A stretch of 64,000 nucleotides of DNA from Arion vulgaris (GCA_020796225.1 CM036760.1:3892501-3956500); one strand, 5' to 3'; counted from the first letter of the stretch, positions 20,929 through 32,179 are shown. Program-made: numbers and translations. The notes: generated by a model not told the origin, from the sequence alone.

Positions 20929-20933
<5 letters not shown>

Positions 20934-20934
20934 G

Positions 20935-21208
20935 AACCGTAGGGATTTACATGTGCACAGCTTCCTGCTATAGCTATTACACAAGAACTACAGAGATCTA
21001 ATGAGAATGGAACCACATTTTCTACCATCACATGCCTACAATAATCGACACTCAGAGCACAGAGCACGAGGCAGGCCAAGAACACGATGGATAGATAACA
21101 TCTCAGAGCCCCAGCGAAAGCATGGACTGACAACGTCAAGCGCAACACATCTGGCACAGGATAGAAAACTAAATCTTGCCACGACGCTTCACGGCAAATG
21201 TGGTTAAG
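20935..21208 (+). pseudogene. LINE-5 3' end
   Basis: Reads SEHRARGRPRTRWIDNISEP then RKHGLTTSSATHLAQDRKLN, a LINE C-terminus whose better copy lies at 35520-35705. The family 3' tail gttaagat(aagat)n runs here into a TA tract. Confidence 0.75.
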
Positions 21209-21253
21209 ATATATATATATATATATATATTTCTCTCTGTGGTCTCTGTGGAC

Positions 21254-21509
21254 GGAGGTCTTTGTGGCTGAATTGTTAAGCCATTTGCCTTGTGAGTCGA
21301 AGGTCATGGGGTCGATTCCTGACTGCGCCGTTCTGTTCATAAGTGCAGTTTTTTCCAGAGGAACATAAGATTGTTGCTGGAGCTACGGGGTTCTGCTTTG
21401 TGCAATACGCTCGGCAGGTGGCGTGCCATTTCTGCTGAGAGGGACTGAGCCATATGGGGTCAAACCCGGTGCAATGAAGTCAATCCTTCGGCTTAAAAAC
21501 CCTTTATAC
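21254..21509 (+). mobile_element. SINE-C copy
   Basis: Diverged tRNA-like head (ctttgtggctgaattgttaa; B box ggggtcgattcct), core gctggagctacggggttct, 3' end aaaaaccctttata. An approximate target duplication atttctctctgt / atttctctgt flanks it. Confidence 0.85.
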
Positions 21510-21916
21510 ATTTCTCTGTCTTGTATAATGTCAAGGAAATATCTTAAAGGCGACAATCTGAAAAGATATCAAAATAATAAATATAACGTCTTTCTGCTTG
21601 TCCTGAACTAATCATTTCGCACTTAATAATGAGGGATTATAATGACAGGCTGCATACAAACAGTATGGGCTTCAGGAGGTTGACTAGCACAGGAAGACAA
21701 GAAGAGAACTCTAATTATTGTAACCATTTTGATCATTCGTACATCATGTTAGAAAAAATGGCAACTCTATCTTATTTCAATTGTTATTTGACCATCAAAG
21801 GATTAGGATTACAGGATTACAGGATTACCCATTCAAGCTTTGATGTTTTAGTTATCAATTATGTATCAATTATTGAACTCTTGGGATACAAAAAACCCGC
21901 CATATTTCTTGAATGT
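21510..21916. other. No gene recognised
   Basis: AT-rich. Includes a small aggattac triplication near 21802. A 98-codon frame (21629-21925) has no recognisable domain. Confidence 0.4.
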
Positions 21917-21924
21917 GTGTTTTA

Positions 21925-22389
21925 GGGTTACATGACAATTGCGCACATGACAGTTACGCACATAGAGAATTGAGCACATGAAAAATATTATTGTGGTTTA
22001 ATCTGAAATGAAATGAAGCAGGGTAAATAGACAAGTCACATTAAACACTTGTCCTTGGAAGGATGATATTCATCTGAAGATGACAAATCTAAAGCAGAGA
22101 TGTAAAATGTAGCAAAACTATCCCCGAACATTGGCGCACTGAACTAGATTCATCATTATGATCATTATAAATCCACGAATAACTAAGCTGTGAGGATTGA
22201 ACTGTAGATAGGAGCTGTTGTCCATCATTAGTAGTAGCCATTATTGTTCAAAGTGTTCATGTTTACACTTATCAAAATGATAAAAATATCAAAGAATTAT
22301 CACTTCTGACACGTGGTAACAATTGTGTGCAATTGAATGTGCGTAATTGTCATATGTGCAATTGTCATATGCGCAATTGTCTGATCGCC
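21925..22389. mobile_element. Non-autonomous TIR transposon, 465 bp
   Basis: Perfect 8-bp target duplications gtgtttta at 21917-21924 and 22390-22397. The left end reads gggttacatgacaattgcgc. The reversed right end reads ggcgatcagacaattgcgca. Both inner flanks repeat atgaca(a/g)tt(a/g)cgcac, giving subterminal repeats. GG-starting TIRs with an 8-bp duplication suggest a Merlin- or Mutator-like group. There is no coding capacity. Confidence 0.8.
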
Positions 22390-22397
22390 GTGTTTTA

Positions 22398-22734
22398 CTG
22401 TTCTAAAGGGATATTTCATTAATGTATCTTTGTAAATTCATAGAAACACATGGGGTGGGGGAATTATAGAAAGAACTTGATAACAACGATGTCCAAACTG
22501 TACACACTAGAACAAAGCGTGATGTAACAGTAACATGACAGGAGAATTTAGAACTACGCTAAAGACGCTGGCAATATGATCTTCAATAACAGAACATCAG
22601 GAAATAAGGTGTGAGAGGAATACCAAGGAAAAGATGGAAAGACTGTGAAGCGGAATACTGTTAACAAAACAAAAATATATATCATGAACGCTGCTAGAAC
22701 AGCATAAGGGAAGAGAAAGAAAACCACGATACTG
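22398..22734. other. No clear feature
   Basis: A weak GRPRKRW-like stretch (gaggaataccaaggaaaaga) at about 22616-22650 may be a worn LINE-2 tail, too diverged to call. Confidence 0.35.
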
Positions 22735-23195
22735 GGTAACAATCATGTAACAGTATGACGACACACGACACTAGGTAACAATGATGTAACACTGTGACGA
22801 CACACGACACTGGGTAACAATCATGTAACAGTGTAACGACCACGACACTGGGTAACAATCATGTAACAGTGTAACGACCACGACACTGGGTAACAATCAT
22901 GTAACAGTGTGACGACATACGACACTGGGTAACAGCCATGTAGCAGTGTGACGACACACGACACTGGGTAACAATCATGTAACAGTATAACGACACACGA
23001 CACTGGGTAACAATGATGTAACAGTGTGACGACACACGACACTGGGTAACAATCATGTAACAGTGTAACGACACACAACACTGGGTAACAATCATGTAAC
23101 AGTATGACGACCACGACACTGTGTAACAATCATGTAACAGTGTAACGACCACGACACTGGGTAACAATCATGTAACAGTGTGACAACATACGACA
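22735..23195. repeat. 39-bp minisatellite, ~12 copies
   Basis: Unit: gtaacaatcatgtaacagtg followed by tgacgacacacgacactgg, with scattered variants. Cys/Val-rich minus-strand frames through it are artefacts. It abuts a SINE-E. Confidence 0.95.
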
Positions 23196-23224
23196 GAAGA
23201 TAAAAACACACAGGGTTGACATTG

Positions 23225-23432
23225 TTTTCGATCAGCAAGCACTTGAGCTTTCAGCTCTTCGGATCGGTGCCATGAATATCGTAACCCTTCCGTTCGGTGC
23301 CACAAAACACAGTAAATCTGGAGAACCTGTGGCTTTTCTGCCAGCACCGCGGAATGTAACCGCACTCGCAGGTATCTTGTCACACGTCGTCCAATTCGCT
23401 ACGAACACGCTGGATAGGCGGGCAATGTCGAA
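23225..23432 (-). mobile_element. SINE-E copy
   Basis: Reversed SINE-E: cacttgagctttcagctctt, ggagaacctgtggcttttct, gcgaatttggacgacgtgtgaca-type head at the right end. Confidence 0.85.
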
Positions 23433-23464
23433 TTTATCTAAGACAACATAGTGGGAGCACATAT

Positions 23465-23595
23465 TATATGTTTTATTGATTTATTTGTTGAATTGTAGAA
23501 TTTTCATCATTGCACTTCGATATACTAACAATGTATTTCCTTTTTTGGTTTCCATGAAGATCTCAGCGACATTGCAAGAGCTATGTAAAGTGATA
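23465..23595 (-). mobile_element. SINE-D 3' end, diverged
   Basis: Starts with an attgatttatttg tail, then tcatcattgcacttcgat and gaagatctcagcgacattgc. The core and head are lost. Confidence 0.55.
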
Positions 23596-23639
23596 TGCGG
23601 AAACCTTCAGATTTGAGGTAGTCAGATCAGATCAGATCA

Positions 23640-23880
23640 TATCTGGAGACCCCCGAGTGGTTACCGGGGTCCAAATTGGGGTGTAAAGAATAGAACCACT
23701 GTTACCTGCCACGCATATCGTAAGAGGCGGCTAAGGAGGTTGGGTGTGGAGTTAACTACCGCACACTGTAAAAAACACTAGATGGCTACAGAACGGAGAG
23801 CAAACCGAGTAAACGCTGGCTGAAACCGGACACATCGCCGAAGGATAAGCACTAGAGCTCCAAATAGTGCTGAAGATGTG
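23640..23880 (+). mobile_element. SINE-B copy (relative of SINE-A)
   Basis: Begins gacccccgagtggttaccgg. It shares with SINE-A the order aaagaatag, actg, acctgcc and cgtaagaggcggctaaggag, then diverges. The only other copy is inverted at 61584-61790. Confidence 0.7.
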
Positions 23881-24104
23881 ACGTAAAACACACCATTGCT
23901 AAGGCTGCATGAATCAGATTTCCACATTAATAGAATTTATGGGGAGATCTGATACATCAGTCTGGTCGGTGATAGCGAGAGAGAGATCTGGAGAAAGTGG
24001 TAGGAAGGCTACAGTAATACCGAGTAAACGAGTGTTATGGACGAGCACAAGTTTATGACAGTAGTACACAAACAGGACAAAAATTGATCATAAAATATAT
24101 AAAA

Positions 24105-24395
24105 ATTAGAACTCTGTAGCACCGGCAAGTGATAGAGTGTAGTTTTGAAGATGACAATTTTGTCGGAATTTTGTTTCAGGTCTTTGTTAATGAATTTTTT
24201 TCAGATTTTTAATGTGAACAAGAAGATGTGTTTTATCGTCCGTCTCCGATAGGACTAGAAACTTGATCACACTTATATTGAGATCAGGGATCACTGGACA
24301 CATTTTCATACAGCTCAACACGGGAAACAAACCTAGCACTTTTAGAACGAGAGACGGATACACTACCTCAACACCAATATAGGCCACCATGTTTT
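24105..24395 (-). mobile_element. SINE-D copy, 3'-truncated
   Basis: Reversed core (ctctgtagcaccggcaag), tatcgtccgtctccgatagg, gagatcagggatcactgga, and a degraded tRNA head ending near 24390. Confidence 0.75.
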
Positions 24396-25260
24396 ATTAC
24401 AACAATACAACAACAATCTAACAAAATTAACAAACTAACAACAATATTTGTAAAGCACTCGTTGCTAATTCTGTTATGAACATAATTCATTAAAGCTTTT
24501 AATTGATTCTGGAGTGCTTTTTAAAAATCTGTTCTTCATCATTACAGAAAAATAATATCACAATTCTTCCGTCTATTTCTTGTTTTGTCGAATTTTCAGA
24601 AAATGAATAAAGACAGAATATTTTTCATTTTATTGCTATCATTCTGAAATGTGTTTTCTGCTTTTTTTCTGTAAAGAGCCATTTTTTAGAACGGAGTAAT
24701 CATTAAAGGGACGATTCCTGTCTCGGCATAATTCGATTTGAGCATCGTTCTGTATGAATATGTCGATTATTCACGCGTCCTTTCGAGGTCAAGAAACTAA
24801 CTTGGTTTGTTTCGAATCCTGTCTTGTCGATTTATGTTTCTATCTCTACTCCTGTTTCTTTCCGCCATCTTGCTTTCATTTCTTCTGTGAGAAGCTGTTT
24901 CATGAAATTAAATTCCGCTATTGCAATTTTTATTGTCATTTTTTTAAAAAGGATTCAAGGCAACAAAGATTGTAATTAAAAAAAAATAATTATAGGGAAA
25001 AAAATGCTGGTTTCAAAAACATAAAAAAAAATCATGAATTTTATAAAAATTAAAATGATTGCCCGTGCTTAGGCAACGCTCCAATTCAATTTTGTGATGG
25101 CTAGAAAAAATGGCAATAATTCGGACACATGCCCAAAAAAATTCTGATAATTATTAATTTAATATTGATGTGTAAGTTTTTGATGATGAGAAGGATGTTT
25201 TGATGTTTTTGTGATTTCTTGCATTAAGAGTGCAGAGTTATATTTAGATATATTAACACA
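24396..25260. other. Single-copy AT-rich DNA
   Basis: The block at 24690-24950 has more balanced composition (a 73-codon frame at 24754-24975) and no repeat match. The rest is A/T-runs. No domain seen. Confidence 0.4.
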
Positions 25261-25263
25261 CAC

Positions 25264-25320
<57 letters not shown>
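25261..25320. repeat. (TA)n microsatellite
   Basis: About 28 perfect TA units. Confidence 0.97.
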
Positions 25321-25321
<1 letters not shown>

Positions 25322-25324
25322 TTT

Positions 25325-25584
25325 AGCCTGTTACGCCCTTGGCGTTTAGGGCAGCAACAACGCACACCATTCTTCCCTGTTCATGGCCTTCCTCTGTATT
25401 GTGTTCCAGCTATGATTCATTTCATTCAGTTCTTGCTCTATCGTTCTCCTCCAGGTCGTCTTGGGTCTTCCACGCTTTCGCCTACCCTCTGGAGTCCATC
25501 TCAGTGCAGTTTTCGTGTCGGAGCCAGTCTCCATGCGCATCACATGTCCAATCCATCTCCAGCGTCGTCTTCGAATGATAATGC

Positions 25585-25620
<36 letters not shown>
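25325..25620 (-). pseudogene. LINE-2 C-terminus between TA tracts
   Basis: The minus strand encodes IIIRRRRWRWIGHVMRMETG, TALRWTPEGRRKRGRPKTTW and EWCALLLP without a stop, about 85 codons. (TA)n tracts at 25261-25320 and 25588-25620 bound it, suggesting integration at or expansion of TA repeats on both sides. Confidence 0.85.
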
Positions 25621-25624
<4 letters not shown>

Positions 25625-25689
25625 TTTCTTTTTACAGACGGTCATTTAGCAAGTGTTTTACTTTGAGTTTTCGCTTTTCACTCTTGTCT

Positions 25690-26075
25690 TTCAGCTCATA
25701 CATAAGTTTCTTCTCAAAAGACTGCGCTCTTGCGCAATATCACTTCCACCAACTCTATCATCAGCTAGTTGTTTTTCTCATGTGCTGGGACCTAAAAAAG
25801 TTCTTCATTTAAGCCTTGCAGACATCTTTATATCTGAGCAGCTGTATCGCCTGGTGTCTATTCCCCTTTGAAAGTTCACAGAGCAACATTTGTTTTAGAA
25901 TGCGACAATTGTCCATTCTTCTCACATGCCCTAACTATCTTAGTCGTCTACTGCTGAGCATGCCCATGATGGATGGCAGGTTTGCACGTTGCAGTACTTC
26001 AGAGTTGGATATCTTGCGGTACCACCTGATGTTCATAATCTTACAGAGACATCGAAGGTGAAAGATATTAAGTCT
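25690..26075 (-). pseudogene. LINE-4 C-terminus
   Basis: Reversed it reads NIRWYRKISNSEVLQRANLP, SIMGMLSRRRLRWLGHVRRM and a YKDVCKA motif. This is the RLRWLGHV.RM class whose other copy at 38565 retains a C-terminal zinc-finger-like motif. Stops present. Confidence 0.8.
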
Positions 26076-26479
26076 TCTCTTGTGTATATATATATATATA
26101 GTTCTTCAGTGTTATATAGTGTCAATACTGACATATTGTGTCAAGGGCATGCCAGTCATGGGCAATACATGAAAAGGTATCAAAATCTCTGGAGGCCTCA
26201 GTGATGTAGTATTACAGGTACATTCTAAGAATCTACTTTACTACTAAAATGACTAATGCTGTTTTGTTAAAAGATGTCAAGGCGCAAAGAAACTTGTTAT
26301 TAATTACAAAGGCAGTCTTCCTTTTTAAGGCATACGATGAGAAAGGAAAGATTAGAGTACACTTAGACCACTAGTGAAACCAGTAGGAGAAGAAACAGAA
26401 GAAAACAAAGAAAGAATATTCAGAACAGACTGTCTTCATTGCATAAAATGTGTTAACTTAGGAACTAATAGTAAATAAG
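26076..26479. other. No feature recognised
   Basis: A short TATATA tract at 26083-26100. Otherwise unremarkable AT-rich sequence. Confidence 0.45.
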
Positions 26480-26545
26480 GAAATAGTTTTGTGGAGATAC
26501 GTGATCGTCTTCGTCAATCGGCATACAACGTGATGATGATGATAT
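26480..26545 (+). pseudogene. LINE-6 3' scrap
   Basis: Reads LWRYVIVFVNRHTT then a stop and gatgatgatga, matching the LINE-6 terminal LWKSMIAY..RHGT and its GAT tail. Confidence 0.55.
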
Positions 26546-26683
26546 ATTATATATATATGTTGTATGTATGGTTGTATGCGTTCATATGTGCTCATGAATG
26601 TACGTGCATGAACATAGGACAGCATGCTAGCATATTTGAAAATAAAAAGCTTCTCAATTACATGTGGTTTTATAGAAGCATTC

Positions 26684-26935
26684 ACGCCCGTGTGTTTCTG
26701 GAGTTCACAAGGGAAGCAAAGAATAGTAACACTGCGACCTACAAGGCATGTCTAAGAGGTGACTGAGGTAGGGGCCTAGGGAAGCTACCCTAGTAAATAA
26801 AAGCGTCGCAGAAATTGGATGTGCTAGTCTACTTGTAGGCGCATAACTAACACAACGTACAATTGCTCTTAGGCTCGGATCACATACACGATTAACAAGT
26901 GGTCGATATGGAGAGTTTGAAGAAGAAGAATAGAA
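26684..26935 (+). mobile_element. SINE-A copy, full length
   Basis: cacgcccgtgtgtttctgga to gagtttgaagaagaagaata, with the internal aaggcatgtctaagaggtga block. Confidence 0.85.
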
Positions 26936-26964
26936 GCATTCTAAAATTCATTTATAGGATTGAC

Positions 26965-27540
26965 AGGATTACGGTTGATGTGCTGACAGGATTACGGTTG
27001 ATGTGCTGACAGGATTACGGTTGATGTGCTGACAGGATTACGGTTGATGTGCTGACAGGATTACGGTTGATGTGTTGACAGGATTACGGTTGATGTGTTG
27101 ACAGGATTACGGTTGATGTGCTGAGAGAGACTAACACACCGAGGAAAGTCATTATAAACTGAAAGAGACTAACACACCGAGGAAAGTCATTATAAACTGA
27201 AAGAGACTAACACAATCTTACTCAAACTGACAGACTAACAAGTGGTCGATATAACTTGAAGAAGAAAAACTAAACATCTAAAATTCATTATAATTGACAG
27301 TTAGACTGACAGACACTGATGCGACAGGATTACGGTTATATGCTGAAAGGACTGATTCTACAGATTACGGGATGCTGAAGATTACGTTGATAGCTGACGG
27401 AACGATTGATTCTACAATTACGGTGAGGAAAGTTCGGTTAGTGCTACAGGAACTTGAAAGAGACTAACACACCGAGGAAAGTCATTATAAACTGAACGAG
27501 ACTAACACACCGAGGAAAGTCATTATAAACATTACAAATA
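26965..27540. repeat. Compound tandem region (23-bp and 37-bp units)
   Basis: Seven 23-bp units (acaggattacggttgatgtg + ctg) are followed by 37-bp units (agagactaacacaccgagga...). A damaged piece of the preceding SINE-A tail (acaagtggtcgatat, cttgaagaag) reappears at 27238-27270. The adjoining SINE end was therefore drawn into the rearrangement. Confidence 0.85.
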
Positions 27541-27689
27541 AACAAATAACATTTGTTGGGCTCTATAAAAGATATAGTGGCATGATAAAGAAATAACAAG
27601 ACAGACACCCACTTATGGAAAGTGCATAAATGGCTTTGAGGAAAGATGTTTCAGAAGAATTCTCTGAATTCGTTTTGACTAGAAAATAG

Positions 27690-27985
27690 CAAATACCGAG
27701 AGCATCCGACGTACAGACATCAGCGATATCAACGAGAAAGTAAAAAGGAGATGGAAGTCGTGGTTGGAACATATTTTAAGAATACAGATGACCAGACACT
27801 GACATGTGGTTTTGAAATGTAATCCGGCGAGAGAAGGGACGACCTAGAGAGATATGGAGACGAACTGTAGACAGAGAAAGAGAAGATTAGGGAAAGACCT
27901 GGAATAAACTAAGCTGACTTGCTCAAGACAGATCTAGCTGGAGGAAATGTGTTGTTGTCTTATGCTTTAAGGGGAGTTAAGAGAA
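27690..27985 (+). pseudogene. LINE-2-type C-terminus
   Basis: Reads DISDINEKVKRRWKSWLEHI, LRIQMTRH, then NPARERRPREIWRRTVDRER and LAQDRSSWRKCVVVLCFKGS before gaagaaggagaag. Two stops or shifts. Confidence 0.75.
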
Positions 27986-28129
27986 GAAGGAGAAGCAATA
28001 ACAAAATGAAATGCAGTGGATACCGTAGGGGCAGCAAACAGAAGGGAAGCATAGGGTTACATGGGGCGAATGTGTGAAACAGAATTCAAAGACATGCAAA
28101 AGACTAGGTTTGCGATAGAAAAAAGGCAC

Positions 28130-28445
28130 AAGATTCTGGAAGTAACACCCAGAAGATCATATCAGGAGACGACCAAAAGCAACATAGCAATCTTCATCTC
28201 CGAACCGGACATTGCAGTCTTAACCACCACATACTCAAAATAAAACCAGTTCAGACTTCATAGTGTGCATGTCAGGCTGGAACATAGACTCCAGAACACA
28301 TCATGCAGTCCTTCCCATCATACATAGAGTAACGAAACATGACCTCATGAACGAATCATACCAAGCAAACTATGGCGAACCCACACTGAACTCCAACTGC
28401 CAACTGATGAGCAGTTTCATAGAGGTAACTCGTCTCATAGTGTTA
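28130..28445 (+). pseudogene. LINE RNase H/zinc-knuckle C-terminus seeding a satellite
   Basis: Contains NLHLRTGHCSLNHHILKIKP, CACQAGT and TPEHIMQSFPS (knuckle), then QLMSSFIEVTRLIVLIEHIK to a stop at about 28473. The final ~70 bp of this coding tail is unit one of the following satellite. In-frame stops make it inactive. Confidence 0.8.
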
Positions 28446-29578
28446 ATTGAGCATATCAAATCAATGGCAATGTAAGATGCGCAGTTTCATAGAGGTAACT
28501 CGTCTCATAGTGTTAATTGAGCATATCAAATCAATGGCAATGTAAGATGAGCAGTTTCATAGAGGTAACTCGTCTCATAGTGTTAATTGAGCATATCAAA
28601 TCAATGGCAATAGTAGATGAGCAGTTTCATAGAGGTAACTCGTCTCATGTGTTAATTGAGCATATCAAATCAATGGCAATGTAAGATGAGCAGTTTCATA
28701 GAGGTAAATCGTCTCATAGTGTTAATTGAGCATATCAAATCAATGGCAATGTAAGATGAGCAGTTTCATAGAGGTAACTCGTCTCATAGTGTTAATTGAG
28801 CATATCAAATCAATGGCAATGTAAGATGAGCAGTTTCATAGAGGTAACTCGTCTCATAGTGTTAATTGAGCATACCAAATCAATGGCAATGTAAGATGCG
28901 CAGTTTCATAGAGTAACTCGTCTCATAGTGTTAATTGAGCATATCAAATCAATGGCAATGTAAGATGAGCAGTTTCATAGAGGTAACTCGTCTCATAGTG
29001 TTAATTGAGCATATCAAATCAATGGCAATGTAAGATGAGCAGTTTCATAGAGGTAACTCGTCTCATAGTGTTAATTGAGCATATCAAATCAATGGCAATG
29101 TAAGATGAGCAGTTTCATAGAGGTAACTCGTCTCATAGTGTTAATTGAGCATATCAAATCAATGGCAATGTAAGATGAGCAGTTTCATAGAGGTAACTCG
29201 TCTCATAGTGTTAATTGAGCATATCAAATCAATGGCAATGTAAGATGAGCAGTTTCATAGAGGTAACTCGTCTCATAGTGTTAATTGAGCATATCAAATC
29301 AATGGCAATGTAAGATGAGCAGTTTCATAGAGGTAACTCGTCTCATAGTGTTAATTGAGCATATCAAATCAATGGCAATGTAAGATGAGCAGTTTCATAG
29401 AGGTAACTCGTCTCATAGTGTTAATTGAGCATATCAAATCAATGGCATGTAAGATGGGTTTCATAGAGGTAACTCGTCTCATAGTGTTAATTGGCATATC
29501 AAATCAATGGCATGTAAGATGAGCGTTTCTAGGTAACTCGTCTCATAGTGTTATTGGCATATCAAATCAATGGCAATG
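28405..29578. repeat. 70-bp satellite, ~17 copies
   Basis: The unit begins atgagcagtttcatagaggt and includes cgtctcatagtgttaattga and caaatcaatggcaatgtaag. Central copies are nearly identical; the last three (29450-29578) carry deletions. The first unit is continuous with the LINE C-terminal reading frame, so the satellite derives from the 3' end of that LINE. Confidence 0.97.
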
Positions 29579-29604
29579 AAGAAGAAGAAATGTTAGTGGA
29601 CATT

Positions 29605-31397
29605 TGTTTGGTCCTTATCTTATGTGTGTTTGGCTTCTATCTTACGTGTATTTGGCTTCTATCTTATGTGTGTTTGGTCGCTTCAATATGTTTCTTATGT
29701 GTGTTTGGCTTCTATCTTATGTGCGTTTGGCCTATCTTATGTTTGCTTCTATCTTATGTGTGTTTGGCCTCTATCTTATGTGTGTTTGTCGCTTTCTAAT
29801 ATTTTCTTAGTGTGTTTGGCTTCTATCTTATGTTGTTTGGCCTTATCTTATGTGTGTTTGGTCTTTAATATGTTTCTATGTGTGTTTGGCTTCTATCTTA
29901 TGTGTGTTTGGCCTTATCTTATGTGTGTTTGGTCCTTTCTACTTTCTTATGTGTGTTTGGCCTATCTTATGTGTGTTTGGCCTTATCTTATGTATGTTTG
30001 TGCTTTCTAATATGTTTCTTATGTGTGTTTGGCTTCTATCTTATGTGTGTTTGGCCTTATCTTATGTGTGTTTGGCTTCTATCTTATGTGTGTTTGGCCT
30101 CTATCTTATGTGTGTTTGGCCTCTATCTTCTGTGTGTTTGGCCTTTATCTTATGTGTGTTTGGCTTCTATCTTATGTTGTTTGGCTCTATCTTATGTGTG
30201 TTTGGCTTCTATCTTATGTGTGTTTGGCTTCTATCTTATGTGTGTTTGGCTTCTATCTTATGTGTGTTTGGCTTCTATCTTATGTGTGTTTGGCTTCTAT
30301 CTTATGTGTGTTTGGCCTCTATCTTATGGTTTGGCCTCTATCTTCTGTGTGTTTGGCCTTTATCTTATGTGTGTTTGGCTTCTATCTTATGTGTGTTTGG
30401 CTTCTATCTTATGTGTGTTTGGCTTCTATCTTATGTGTGTTTGGCTTCTATCTTATGTGTTTGGCTTTATCTTATGTGTGTTTGGCTTCTATCTTAGTGT
30501 GTTGGCTTCTATCTTATGGTGTTTGGCCTCTATCTTATGCGATTTGGCCTCTATCTTATGGTGTTTAGGCTTCTATCTTATGTGTGTTTGGCCTCTATCT
30601 TGTGTGTGATTGCTTTCATCTTTGTGTGTTTGGCTTCTATCTTATGTGTGTTTGGACTCTATCTTATGTGGTTTAGCTTCTATCTTATGTGTGTTTGAGC
30701 TTCATCTTATGTGTGTTTGGCCTCTATCTTATGTGTGTTTGGCTTCTATCTTATGTGTGTTTGGCTTCTATCTTATGTGTGTTTGTCTTCTATCTTATGT
30801 GTTTGGCCTCTATCTTATGCCGTTTGGCCTCTATCTTATGTGTGTTTGGCTTCTATCTTATGTGTGTTTGGCCTCTATCTTGTGTGTGTTTGGCTTCTAT
30901 CTTATGTGTGTTTGGCTTCTATCTTATGTGTGTTTGGCCTCTATCTTATGTGTGTTTGTCTTCTATCTTATGTGTGTTTGGCTTCTATCTTATGTGTGTT
31001 TGGCCTCTATCTTATGTGTGTTTGGCTTCTATCTTATGTCTGTTTGGCTTCTATCTTATGTGTGTTTGGCCTCTATCTTATGTGTGTTTGTCTTCTATCT
31101 TATGTGTGTTTGGCTTCTATCTTATGCGCTTTGGCCTCTATCTTATGTCTGTTTGGCCTCTATCTTATGTGTGTTTGGCCTCTATCTTATGTCTGTTTGG
31201 CCTCTATCTTATGTCTGTTTGGCCTCTATCTTATGCGCGTTTGGCCTCTATCTTATGCGTGTTTGGCCTCTATCTTATGTGTGTTTGGCCACTATCGTAT
31301 GTGTGTTTGGCCTCTATCTTATGTGTGTTTGGCCTCTATCTTATGTGTGTTTGTCGCTATCTTATGTATGTTTGGCCACTATCGTATGTGTGTTTGG
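29605..31397. repeat. 22-bp minisatellite, ~80 copies
   Basis: The unit is gtgtgtttggcttctatctt + at, with a common cct variant for ctt. Three units are 66 bases, so all plus-strand frames stay open for long stretches and yield Cys/Val/Leu-rich pseudo-proteins. It starts 26 bp after the 70-bp satellite and ends at a LINE-1 fragment. Confidence 0.97.
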
Positions 31398-31399
31398 GC

Positions 31400-31722
31400 G
31401 CGACGAAGGCTGATGATGATGACATAGAAAATGGATCCTCAGAAGCTATAGCTACAACCGAAAAATCTATTCGTGACCACCACGTAATTTCAGTATTATG
31501 GACATATAAAGAGACAGAAAGGGTTAGAGAAGACCAATATGAAAGTAGAGATCGACAAATAGGAGATGAGGAAGACCACAGAGAAGATGGATTCAAGATA
31601 TGATTAATGAATTGAGCATGACGACTGCAGAGGCGGGAAGTATGTCCTATGAAAGAGAGAGAGAGAGAGACAATTCGTAGGACGTTTAAGACGGTAAAGT
31701 CCTGCCCAGGACAAGAGATTTG
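31400..31722 (+). pseudogene. LINE-1 (RTE-like) C-terminus
   Basis: tatggacatataaagagaca, gaagatggattcaagatatg, gcatgacgactgcagaggcg, tgaaagagagagagagagag and the 3' end caagagatttgatgatga. Confidence 0.8.
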
Positions 31723-31744
31723 ATGATGAATATGTTTAAGTATG

Positions 31745-32178
31745 TTTATTGATTAATAGGATCATCCTCACTGCACTTCAGTGAGTAACCATGTGTTCTT
31801 TGATCTCTTTCTTACATAGGAAGATGTCAGCTGCAGTCCAGGAACTCCGTAGCACATGCGAGGGTCCCCGATGTAATTTTAAAGATGGTAAAGATATTTT
31901 TGCAGATATTTTATTTGAAATCTTTTCAAATGAATTGTGCCCGTGCAGTGGCTTTCCAGCCTGCTCTTCACGATTTTAACTACCATGTGTTCTTTTACGC
32001 GTTCAAATTGAACACGGGACCTACGTTTTATCGTCCGTCTGGACTAGGAACTAGATCTCATCCACACTCAGATCAAGGATCTCTGGAAAAGTATCCAGAT
32101 GGTTCCACGAGTGAGCGAACCTGGTACCTTTGGCAAAGAGACGAGCAGTTAGCCTCTACGCCACAAAAACACTCTATC
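31745..32178 (-). mobile_element. SINE-D, near full length
   Basis: Tail tattgattaatagg, cactgcacttcagtgagtaa, core (aactccgtagcacatgcg), ttttatcgtccgtctggact, B box (reversed gaacctggtacc region) and head ending gcctctacgccacaa. Confidence 0.85.
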
Positions 32179-32179
32179 T

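Noticed and set aside
20702..21340. 212-codon minus-strand frame
   Set aside because: It crosses LINE-2b antisense, a TA tract, LINE-5 antisense and a SINE head; a chance concatenation.
28405..29578. CRISPR-like regular repeats
   Set aside because: Units are directly adjacent with no unique spacers, and the DNA is eukaryotic. The same holds for the other arrays.
29604..31603. Several 130-300-codon Cys/Leu-rich frames resembling membrane proteins
   Set aside because: All come from the 22-bp array, whose 66-base triple unit lacks stops in the three forward frames.
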